A stretch of DNA of 6,032 nucleotides from Rhodoferax sp. (GCA_028292075.1 JAQGNA010000617.1:1-6032); one strand, 5' to 3'; shown: positions 1 to 6,032, counted from the stretch's first letter. Numbers and translations: made by a program. Notes: generated from the sequence alone by a model not told the origin.

Positions 1-474
1 CTTCCGCGCACGACCGAGGCGAAATACCTGTCGCGCCAGGTGGTGCTGGTGGGCTACGGCCGCGTTGGCCAGCGCATCGCCAGCGCCATGCGCGCGCACC
101 ACATTCCCTTCGTGGTGGCCGAGCAAAACCGCGAACTGGTGGAGCGCCTGCGCACGGAGGGCACGGCGGCCGTGTTTGGTGACGCCTCCGAGCCGGCGGT
201 GCTGATCCAGGCGCACATCGCGAACGCCCGCATGCTGGTGATCGCCACGCCCGATTCGCTGAACCTGCGCCAGATGATTGCGAACGCACGCCTGCTCAAC
301 CCCGGCATCGAAACGGTGGTGCGCACCCACAGCGAAACCGAGGCGCGGCTGCTCGAGGAGGAGCAGGCGGGCAAGGTGTTCCTGGGGGAGCACGAGTTGG
401 CGCAGTCGATGTTGCGCCATGTGCTGGCCCGCTCCACGCCCGACGCCGCCGTGGCGGGGCGGAATCACGCCTGA
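1..474 (+). CDS. ybaL: YbaL-type cation:proton antiporter, C-terminal TrkA-N (RCK) domain, 5' partial
   Basis: This is the last 157 codons of a monovalent cation:proton antiporter 2 (CPA2) family protein; the reading frame is open from base 1, so the membrane-spanning exchanger part lies outside the window. What remains is the cytoplasmic Rossmann-fold regulatory domain. The motif VVLVGYGRVGQ at bases 40-72 is the glycine-rich dinucleotide-binding loop (GxGxxG type). It is followed by a strand ending in the acidic residue of VVAEQN, then FGDAS and the LVIATPD strand typical of TrkA-N domains. The tail with FLGEHELAQSMLRHVL resembles the end of Escherichia coli YbaL (MGEREIARTML). Such proteins are thought to exchange K+ or Na+ for H+ at the inner membrane, with gating through bound nucleotide; transport here is inferred from the family. 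The gene converges on the cytochrome genes, so it is not in their operon. KefB/KefC-like naming is also possible; YbaL fits the tail best. Confidence 0.85.
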   Translation, partial: LPRTTEAKYLSRQVVLVGYGRVGQRIASAMRAHHIPFVVAEQNRELVERLRTEGTAAVFGDASEPAVLIQAHIANARMLVIATPDSLNLRQMIANARLLNPGIETVVRTHSETEARLLEEEQAGKVFLGEHELAQSMLRHVLARSTPDAAVAGRNHA

Positions 475-562
475 AGGTTGGCTGGACAGACAGCGTGGCC
501 AGTCAGCCGGCGCCTGGACGTTCAATGTCCGCAGCGGTTGACTTGCAGCACCGCCCGCCCGT

Positions 563-1867
563 TCAGCGCCCTTGCCCGGCCCGCAGCCGGTTCACTTCGA
601 TCTCCGTCACGCCGCCGGCCTGGTTGCCCCAGGCGGTGCGGATGTGCGTGAGCACGGCCGCGATGTCGGCGTCGTCCAGCACCAGCACGAAGGGCGGCAT
701 GCCGAAGGGGCGAGGGTTGCCGGCCGTGGCAGGCGCGTAGCCGCCGTTCAGCACCGTCTGCACGAGGTTGGCCACCTGCGGCATGGTGACCGCGCGGTTG
801 CCGGCCAGTGGTGGATAAGCGGCGCGCACGCCCTGGCCCTGGTCGCCGTGGCATTGGGCGCAGTGGCGTCCGTACAGCTGGCTGCCGCGCTCGGCTGCGC
901 GCCGGTCGGTGGCGGCGGGCGGGGCCGGCTCGGTGGTCTGGGGCAGGGCCTTGAGGTAGGTGGCCATGGCGCCGAGGTCTCCCACCGACAGGTGCTGCGT
1001 GCTCTTGAGCACCACTTCTGCCATGGGCCCCAGCACCGAGCCGCCGGGCGCCACCCCGGTCTGCAGCAGGCGAACGATGTCCTCGCGCGGCCAGGCTGCG
1101 ACGCCAGCCTCGAGCGGCGATGTAAGCGAGGGGGCGTACCAGTTCTGCATCGGGATCATGCCGCCGGCCAGGTTGAGCCGGTCGTCGGTGGCGCCCAGCG
1201 CATTCCGGGCTGTGTGGCAGGCACCGCAATGGCCCAGGCCCCGCACCAGGTAGGCGCCGCGATTCCATTCGGCGCTTTGGGTGGTGTCCACCGGCGGCGT
1301 GCCCGGCCGGAAGTAGAGTGCGCGCCAGACGGCCAGCGCGGGCTGCAGGTTGAACGGCCAGCGCAGCGCGTGCGGCGTGGCGGCCTGCGGCACGGCGGGC
1401 AGGCTCTTCAGGTAGGCATGAAGGGCGTCTGAATCGGCGCGGCTGACCTCGGTGTAGCTGGTGTACGGAAAGGCCGGGTACAGCAGGCGGCCATCTTTTG
1501 AACGGCCGTTGTGCATGGCACGCCAGAATTCGGCCGAGGTCCAGCGTCCGATGCCATGGTCGGCATCGGGCGTGAGGTTGCTGGTGTAGACCGTGCCGAA
1601 CGGCGTTTCGATGCCGCGCCCGCCGGCATAGGGCGCGCCGCCGCGCGTGGTGTGGCAGCTGGCGCAGTTGCCGGCCAGCGCGAGGTAGGCACCGCGGGCC
1701 AGCACGTCGGGCGTGGTGGGCACAGCCGCCTCGGGTGCGGCCAGGTCGGGTTCGTCGCGCAGGTTCAGCAGCCACACCGCCGTTGCCAATGCCAGGCCTG
1801 TGGCAACGGCGCCCATTGCCAATCGTCCGAATCGTCCGAACCGGCCGAACCGAACGATCTTCCTCAT
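563..1867 (-). CDS. Membrane-anchored triheme cytochrome c, alcohol/gluconate-dehydrogenase cytochrome subunit type
   Basis: The 434-residue product carries three c-type haem motifs: CASCH (68-72), CGACH (214-218) and CAQCH (336-340). This spacing matches the triheme cytochrome subunits of membrane-bound periplasmic dehydrogenases (AdhB of PQQ alcohol dehydrogenase, gluconate dehydrogenase, and relatives paired with molybdenum hydroxylases). They pass electrons from the catalytic subunit to ubiquinone or another cytochrome. Met282 in GPMAEVV and Met390 in GMPPF sit where axial ligands of haems 2 and 3 are expected. The first haem region has YPAFPYTSY around residues 130-138. An Arg-rich start and a hydrophobic stretch (about 17-36) act as signal peptide or anchor, so the haems lie in the periplasm. 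The ATG at 1867 is chosen because it overlaps the upstream stop (ATGA), follows a GAGGG ribosome site and places the signal at the N-terminus; the longer open frame upstream overlaps the diheme gene. No dehydrogenase subunit is adjacent, so the substrate is unknown. Confidence 0.88.
   Translation of the reverse strand: MRKIVRFGRFGRFGRLAMGAVATGLALATAVWLLNLRDEPDLAAPEAAVPTTPDVLARGAYLALAGNCASCHTTRGGAPYAGGRGIETPFGTVYTSNLTPDADHGIGRWTSAEFWRAMHNGRSKDGRLLYPAFPYTSYTEVSRADSDALHAYLKSLPAVPQAATPHALRWPFNLQPALAVWRALYFRPGTPPVDTTQSAEWNRGAYLVRGLGHCGACHTARNALGATDDRLNLAGGMIPMQNWYAPSLTSPLEAGVAAWPREDIVRLLQTGVAPGGSVLGPMAEVVLKSTQHLSVGDLGAMATYLKALPQTTEPAPPAATDRRAAERGSQLYGRHCAQCHGDQGQGVRAAYPPLAGNRAVTMPQVANLVQTVLNGGYAPATAGNPRPFGMPPFVLVLDDADIAAVLTHIRTAWGNQAGGVTEIEVNRLRAGQGR
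1821..1856 (-). repeat. Four 9-base tandem units encoding an FGR repeat
   Basis: On the plus strand the units are AATCGTCCG, AATCGTCCG, AACCGGCCG and AACCGAACG; the first two are identical and the others diverge. Read on the minus strand they encode RFGRFGRFGR at residues 6-15 of the triheme cytochrome, the basic region just before its hydrophobic signal or anchor. The 9-base period keeps the frame, so copy changes would only alter the length and charge of this leader. Confidence 0.8.
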
Positions 1868-2703
1868 GGCGCAGCCCTCGGTGGGGAAGGCATGGCGGCC
1901 GTGGTGGGGCTCGGCGCGGTCACGCTGCCGCAGCTCAGTTCCCGGGCGCCCGGCGGCAGCGCCGGCATGGCGCTCACCGCATGGGTGTCGGCAGGCAGGG
2001 CCTGCGCCGACAGCCATTGCGTCACGGCATTGATGTCCTCGGGCCGCAGCAGCTGCGCGATGGCGGCCATGCAGTCGGGTGCGTGCGCGCGCCGCTGGCC
2101 GGTGCGCCAGGCGCCGAGCTGGGCGTTCAGGTAGTCGCGCGGCAGGCCCAGCAGGCCGGGCACGTTGGGCGACACGCCGGTCAGCGCCGCGCCGTGGCAC
2201 TGGGCACAGGCCGGAAGCTGGCGTGCCGCATCGCCCTGTGTCACCAGCTGGCGACCCTGGCGCAGCACCTCGGCCGTGGCGGTGGAAGCCTGCGGTGCGG
2301 GATAGGGCAGGTCGAGCTTCGAGAAGTACTGCGCGATCTCCATCAGGTAGGCGTCGCTCAGCGGATCGACCATCTGGGTCATCAGGCCGTAGTGCCGCCG
2401 GTTGTCGCGGAAGTTGAGCAGCTGGTGGTAGAGGTAGCCGGCGGGCTTGCCGGCGATGCGCGGGTAGTAGCCGTCGCTGGTGGCGCGGCCCTCCTTGCCG
2501 TGGCAGGCCGTGCAGGCGACCGTGCGCTGCGCAATGCTGTCTTCGAAGACGGGCGGCGCCGCGCTGGCGGGCGACATGCTCGCGGCGCCCGCGGCCAGCA
2601 TCAGCATGGCAGGGCCAGCCATGGTGCGCCAGGCGTCCGGGTTGCGCCGGCGGGGCAGCGAGAAAAGTAGAAGCGAGAAAAGGGGGAGCAAGCGATGGTT
2701 CAC
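1864..2703 (-). CDS. Diheme cytochrome c, cytochrome c4-like
   Basis: The product (279 residues from the GTG at 2703) has two c-type haem motifs, CTACH (64-68) and CAQCH (166-170), in two similar halves. Signatures such as YPRIAGKPAGYLYHQL and the FRDNRRH region after haem 1, and the VPGLLGLPRDYLNAQL region after haem 2, match the cytochrome c4 family of periplasmic diheme electron carriers. Met108 or Met111 and Met212 are the likely axial ligands. A hydrophobic segment ending ASMSPASA-AP (about 28-49) looks like a Sec signal peptide. The start is uncertain. GTG 2703 adds an unusual LLPLFSLLLFSL segment before RRRN and has no clear ribosome site, while ATG 2622 removes the basic residues expected before the signal. 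The last 48 residues are rich in Pro/Ala/Ser with one extra Cys (258). The stop overlaps the start of the triheme gene, implying co-translation. It is probably an electron shuttle linked to the triheme protein. Confidence 0.85.
   Translation of the reverse strand: MNHRLLPLFSLLLFSLPRRRNPDAWRTMAGPAMLMLAAGAASMSPASAAPPVFEDSIAQRTVACTACHGKEGRATSDGYYPRIAGKPAGYLYHQLLNFRDNRRHYGLMTQMVDPLSDAYLMEIAQYFSKLDLPYPAPQASTATAEVLRQGRQLVTQGDAARQLPACAQCHGAALTGVSPNVPGLLGLPRDYLNAQLGAWRTGQRRAHAPDCMAAIAQLLRPEDINAVTQWLSAQALPADTHAVSAMPALPPGARELSCGSVTAPSPTTAAMPSPPRAAP
1875..1879 (-). promoter_or_regulatory. Ribosome binding site of the triheme cytochrome gene
   Basis: On the minus strand GAGGG lies seven bases before the ATG at 1867, inside the last codons of the diheme cytochrome gene. 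It supports that ATG as the start, together with the ATGA stop/start overlap, and suggests translational coupling between the two cytochromes. Confidence 0.55.
2657..2682. repeat. 11-base direct repeat with 15-base period at the diheme cytochrome leader
   Basis: AGCGAGAAAAG occurs on the plus strand at 2657-2667 and again at 2672-2682, separated by TAGA with no mismatch. Read on the minus strand in the frame of the GTG at 2703 it encodes LFSL twice. The surrounding 50 bases are notably richer in A/T than the rest of the window and purine-biased on the plus strand. It may be either repeated leader coding sequence or non-coding regulatory DNA, depending on the true start. Confidence 0.75.
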
Positions 2704-2704
2704 C

Positions 2705-2719
2705 CCGGCATCATGCCGG
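2705..2719. repeat. Perfect 15-base palindrome between the c-di-GMP gene and the diheme cytochrome
   Basis: CCGGCATCATGCCGG has two 7-base arms around a single central base. It lies between the stop at 2735 and the GTG at 2703, just upstream of that possible start. It could be a protein-binding site or fold into a short hairpin (5-base stem, 5-base loop) masking the start region. There is no T-run after it on either strand, so I do not call it a terminator. Confidence 0.5.
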
Positions 2720-2734
2720 ACCCGGCGGCGCTCG

Positions 2735-5700
2735 TTAAGCGGCCTCGTCGGCTTTTTGCGCGCCCGGGCTCGGCGTCGGGCGGGCCAAACCGTCGATCAG
2801 CGGCGTCAGCGCCTCCACCGGGCCGGGCCGGCCGAAAAGATAGCCCTGGAACGCCTGGCAGCCATTGCCGGCCAGGAAGTCGCGCTGGCCCTGCGTCTCC
2901 ACGCCCTCGGCCACCGCGGCCAGATCGAGGCTGTGGGCCAATGCCAGGATGGTGCGGGCGATGGCGGCATCGTTGGGGTTGGCCAGGATGTCGCGAACGA
3001 ACGATTGGTCGATCTTCAACTGGTCGAGCGGTAGCCGCTTGAGGTAGGCCAGCGAGGAATAGCCGGTGCCGAAATCGTCGAGCGAGAAGCCGACGCCATG
3101 GGCCTTGAGCTCGGTCATCTTGTCGATGACTTCCTCGACGTCGGTGAGCAGCATGCTTTCGGTCAGCTCGATCTTGAGCCGTGCGGGGTCGGCGCCGGTG
3201 TCGGCCAGCACGGCCAGCACCTGGACCACGAAGTCGGTCTGGCGCAGTTGCCGGGCGCTCACGTTGACCGACATGGTGAGGCGCGCCGTGGCCGGGCTGC
3301 CGGCCCAGGCGGCCAGTTGGCGGCAGGCGGTCTCGAGCACCCATTGGCCCAGCGGCAGGATCAGGCCGGTCTGTTCGGCCATGGGAATGAAGTCGGCCGG
3401 CGACACCATGCCGCGCTGTGGATGGCGCCAGCGCACCAGCGCCTCCACGCCGGTGATGCGCGACGCCAGGTCCACCACCGGCTGGTAGTACAGCTGCAGT
3501 TCCTGCAGCGACAGGCCGAGGCGCAGGTCGGCTTCGAGCGACGAGCGGGCTGCCACCGCCGCCTGCATGTCGGGATCGAAGAAGCGCATGGCGTTCCGGC
3601 CAGCGGCCTTGGCCTGGTACATGGCCACGTCGGCGCGTTGCAGCAATTCGTCGACGCTGTGCGCGTGGCCGGCGAACAGCGTGATGCCCAGGCTCGGCGT
3701 GCTGTGGTGTCGGGTCTCGCCCAGCGCATAGGGCTGGTTCAGCTGCTCCATGATCTTGCGTGCCGCGGCATTGACATGGGTCGTGGCTTCTTCGAGCGAG
3801 CTGCCCACGTTCTCGAGCATCACCACGAACTCGTCACCGCCGAAGCGGGCCACGGTGTCGCCTTCGCGCACGCAGTCGACCAGGCGGCGCGCCACCTGCA
3901 CCAGCAAGGTGTCGCCGACGGCATGCCCGTGGGTGTCGTTCAGGTCCTTGAAATTGTCGAGGTCGAGGAAGAGCAGGGCGCCGAACTGGCCGCTGCGGTC
4001 GCTGCTCGACAGCGCCTGGCCCAGCCGGCGCACCAGCAACCGGCGGTTGGGCAGCTCGCTCAGCGCGTCGTAGAAGGCCAGGCGTTCGATCTCGGCTTCG
4101 GCGAGCTTGCGCTCGGTGATGTCGCGGCCGGTGCCGTGGTAGCCCGTGAAGCGGCCGTCCTCGTCGAACACCGGCAGCCCCGACACGCCAAAGAAGCGGC
4201 GTCCGGGCGACTCGACCAACTCCACCGCGAAGACGTGGTCGCGAAACTCCTTGCGCGAGGCGATCATCGCCTCCCATTCGGCCCATTGCGCCGGCGTCGC
4301 CAGGTAGACGATGTGCTCACGCGACTCCTGGCGGGTCTTGCCGACCATGAGGTCGAACGGATAGCGCGCCTTCACCGCCTTCGAGGTTTCGAAGCTGGTG
4401 AAACGACCGTTGACATCCTGCTCCCAGAACCAGTCGCTGCTGAGCTCCGTCAGGCTGCGAAAGCGCGCCTCGCTCTGGCGCACCGCGGCCTGCGCCTGCA
4501 TGTAGGAAGTGACGTCGGTGAAGGTGCGCACGTTCCCGCCCTCGGGCAGCGGCTTGGTGGCGATCTCGAGCACCCGGTCGTCGCGGGTGCGGCGCAGGTA
4601 GATGCCGGGCACGTCGCCGTGGCTGGCGCCGTATTCGCTGGCCACATAGGCCCGTGCGCGTTCCTCGACGTTGCCAAAGTCGTTGCCGAAGTCGCCGCGC
4701 GCCGTCTGGTAGCGCACCACCTCGGCCACGGGCGGCTGGCGCGCGACCAGGCTCTCGGGCAGGTCCAGCAATTCGAGGTAACGCTGGTTGTAGGCCATGA
4801 GCCGGTTGTCCGGCCCGGTCAGCGAGATGCCCTGCGCGATGCTGGTGAGCATGTTGCTCATGGTCCGGGTCTTTTCGGCAAGCAGTTCGCTGGTCTGCTG
4901 GTGGGCGAGCTGGGCCTGGCGCTTGAGCGCGTCGGCGCGCCGGGTCTGTACCAATTGGCCCAGCGTGCCGAGCAGTGGCTTCAGGAAGGCCATCTCGGCC
5001 GGGTCGTAGCCGTCGGGCCGGCCGGCCAGCAGCACCAGCGCGACCGGCGCTTCGTGCAGGTACACCGGAATGGCGACCCGGGCCGGCGTGGCGGCGGTGG
5101 CCGGCGAGGCGTCGGCCGCCGCTTCAAGCCAGGCGGCCCGCGTGGGCAAGGCCGCCATGAACATCCGCGTGGCGGTGGCCAGCATGGTGTCGGCCCAGTC
5201 GCCGCCCATCGGGAGCGGTAGCAGCAGCCGGCCTTGCGCGTCGCTCATCGCGTGCACCTGCAGCACCGGCTGTGCAGGCTGTGCGGGGAGGTCTTCACCG
5301 ATCTCGGCGATGAGGCCGTGGCCGCTGCCGGTCAACGCCAGCAGGTCGTCGAGCAGGCATTCGAAGGCCGCGCTGTCGTCCATGCTGTCCATGAAGACCG
5401 ACTGCGCCCGCCCGACGGCCTGCATCAACCGGTGCTGACTTTGCAGCAGATCGACGGCGCGGCGGCGCTCGGTCACGTCCATGTGGGTGCCCACCATGTG
5501 CAGCGCCCGGCCCTCGCTGTCTTGCCGGGTGATCGCGCCGCGGCTCTGGATCCAGCGCCATTCCCCCGAGCTGTGGCGCATGCGGAATTCGCGGTCGTAA
5601 TAGGCCGCCGAGCCTTCGCCTTGCGCACGGATCTCACCGATCAGCGCGGGCCTGTCGTCCGGATGCACCAGTTCGAGCCAGCCGTTGGCCTGCAGTGGCA

Positions 5701-6032
5701 CCTCGCCGGGCCGGTAGCCGAGCATGGTGTGCCAGGTCTCGCTGACCCGGTTGTTGCCAGTGTCGGTCTCCCATTCCCAGAGACCGAGGTGCGCCCCGGA
5801 CAGCGCGGTCTCGAAGGCCTGGCGGCTCTCGCGCAGCTGCCGGCTGGCCGCGACGTTGTGGCGGGCCGCCTCGACCCGAGGCGCCAGCGTGTGCAGGTAG
5901 GCCAGGCCGGCATCCTTGACCAGATAGTCGGCATAGCCGCACTGGAGAGCGCGGGCGGCTGCCCATTCGTCGCCAGCGTCCACCATCAGGACGACGGCCT
6001 GTTCGGCCACCTCGGGCCAGAGGTCGAAAGCC
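2735..6032 (-). CDS. REC-PAS-GAF-PAS-PAS-GGDEF-EAL cyclic-di-GMP synthase/phosphodiesterase, 5' partial
   Basis: The frame stays open to the right edge, so the N-terminus is missing; residues here are counted from an internal GTG at 6010. Domains in order: end of a response-regulator receiver (1-50, with DYLVKD supplying the conserved Lys32); PAS with a PAC tail (66-185, ending DVTERR); GAF (about 190-357, with LTGSGHGLIAEI and RPDGYDP); a likely coiled coil (358-383); PAS of the PAS-7 kind (384-505); PAS (512-634, ending DITERK); GGDEF (640-808); EAL (822-1075). The synthase side keeps GGDEF at 724-728 and the inhibitory RxxD site (R715-D718) five residues ahead. The phosphodiesterase side keeps Glu856 of EAL, Asn916, Glu948, Asp978-Asp979, Lys999, Glu1035 and Gln1055. 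Both activities are therefore possible by family knowledge; which dominates cannot be read from sequence. No membrane segment is visible, so it is probably cytoplasmic and controlled by receiver and PAS/GAF inputs. A partner histidine kinase may lie beyond the edge. Confidence 0.93.
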   Translation of the reverse strand, partial: AFDLWPEVAEQAVVLMVDAGDEWAAARALQCGYADYLVKDAGLAYLHTLAPRVEAARHNVAASRQLRESRQAFETALSGAHLGLWEWETDTGNNRVSETWHTMLGYRPGEVPLQANGWLELVHPDDRPALIGEIRAQGEGSAAYYDREFRMRHSSGEWRWIQSRGAITRQDSEGRALHMVGTHMDVTERRRAVDLLQSQHRLMQAVGRAQSVFMDSMDDSAAFECLLDDLLALTGSGHGLIAEIGEDLPAQPAQPVLQVHAMSDAQGRLLLPLPMGGDWADTMLATATRMFMAALPTRAAWLEAAADASPATAATPARVAIPVYLHEAPVALVLLAGRPDGYDPAEMAFLKPLLGTLGQLVQTRRADALKRQAQLAHQQTSELLAEKTRTMSNMLTSIAQGISLTGPDNRLMAYNQRYLELLDLPESLVARQPPVAEVVRYQTARGDFGNDFGNVEERARAYVASEYGASHGDVPGIYLRRTRDDRVLEIATKPLPEGGNVRTFTDVTSYMQAQAAVRQSEARFRSLTELSSDWFWEQDVNGRFTSFETSKAVKARYPFDLMVGKTRQESREHIVYLATPAQWAEWEAMIASRKEFRDHVFAVELVESPGRRFFGVSGLPVFDEDGRFTGYHGTGRDITERKLAEAEIERLAFYDALSELPNRRLLVRRLGQALSSSDRSGQFGALLFLDLDNFKDLNDTHGHAVGDTLLVQVARRLVDCVREGDTVARFGGDEFVVMLENVGSSLEEATTHVNAAARKIMEQLNQPYALGETRHHSTPSLGITLFAGHAHSVDELLQRADVAMYQAKAAGRNAMRFFDPDMQAAVAARSSLEADLRLGLSLQELQLYYQPVVDLASRITGVEALVRWRHPQRGMVSPADFIPMAEQTGLILPLGQWVLETACRQLAAWAGSPATARLTMSVNVSARQLRQTDFVVQVLAVLADTGADPARLKIELTESMLLTDVEEVIDKMTELKAHGVGFSLDDFGTGYSSLAYLKRLPLDQLKIDQSFVRDILANPNDAAIARTILALAHSLDLAAVAEGVETQGQRDFLAGNGCQAFQGYLFGRPGPVEALTPLIDGLARPTPSPGAQKADEAA
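4670..4693 (-). repeat. 12-base tandem duplication encoding DFGN-DFGN
   Basis: GTTGCCAAAGTC at 4670-4681 is followed directly by GTTGCCGAAGTC at 4682-4693, one mismatch apart. On the minus strand it gives DFGN twice, residues 440-447 of the c-di-GMP protein, in a likely loop of the second PAS domain. It is an in-frame duplication that leaves the domain otherwise intact. Confidence 0.7.

Noticed and set aside
480..508. Possible terminator hairpin in the convergent gap (GGCTGgAC with GTCAGCC)
   Set aside because: The stem needs a bulge, the loop is 14 bases long and no T-run follows on either strand. A second small inverted pair, GGAC/GTCC near 518-532, is equally weak.
572..1432. A 286-codon plus-strand open frame opposite the triheme cytochrome
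   Set aside because: Low-complexity Gly/Val/His-rich peptide without motifs, while the minus strand encodes three CxxCH haem sites with family context.
522..1775. A 417-codon minus-strand open frame overlapping the triheme cytochrome in another frame
   Set aside because: Arg/Pro/Ala-rich shadow frame typical of high-GC DNA, with no recognisable domain.
1868..2200. The 111-codon upstream extension of the triheme cytochrome frame
   Set aside because: It overlaps the diheme cytochrome coding sequence, is Arg/Ala-rich without motifs, and would bury the signal segment inside the protein.
3098..5221. A 707-codon open frame on the plus strand opposite the c-di-GMP gene
   Set aside because: It is the antisense shadow of a long GC-rich gene: the peptide is a His/Gln/Ala/Gly-rich composition with no domain motif, and the minus-strand frame has clear GGDEF, EAL and PAS signatures over the same bases.
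5989..6010. GTG at 6010 as the true start of the c-di-GMP protein
   Set aside because: The frame remains open to the window edge and reads AFDLWPE before it, and the visible sequence starts in the middle of a receiver domain, so the real start lies beyond the window.

Overview
The window is GC-rich proteobacterial chromosomal DNA with tightly packed genes and strong G/C preference at third codon positions. The gene content (a YbaL/Kef-type antiporter, membrane-linked multihaem c-type cytochromes, and a large sensory GGDEF-EAL protein) and the codon style fit a betaproteobacterium of the Burkholderiales, most like Comamonadaceae. That placement is an inference from style and families, not from a marker gene.

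Layout: positions 1-474 (+) hold the 3' end of a YbaL-type cation:proton antiporter, covering only its cytoplasmic nucleotide-binding TrkA-N domain. After an 88-base convergent gap come two c-type cytochrome genes on the minus strand. A triheme cytochrome (563-1867) lies downstream of a diheme cytochrome c4-like protein (1864-2703). The two overlap by the four bases ATGA and are almost certainly co-transcribed. Immediately upstream on the same strand is a very large c-di-GMP gene (2735-6032, running off the right edge). Its visible order is REC (end only)-PAS-GAF-PAS-PAS-GGDEF-EAL.

How they may work together: the cytochrome pair looks like the electron-transfer part of a periplasmic dehydrogenase system, passing electrons from a substrate-oxidising enzyme towards a terminal oxidase. 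No catalytic dehydrogenase subunit is present in the window. The c-di-GMP protein keeps all recognisable catalytic residues for both synthesis and breakdown, plus the inhibitory RxxD site. It ends only 31 bases before the first possible cytochrome start, so read-through transcription is possible.

There is no RNA gene, insertion sequence, CRISPR array or phage material in the window, and no gene-free stretch over 300 bases. I do not see a clear new system. The points worth a second look are the uncertain start of the diheme cytochrome with its direct repeat, the orphan cytochrome pair, the atypical receiver domain, and short in-frame tandem repeats in three of the four genes.
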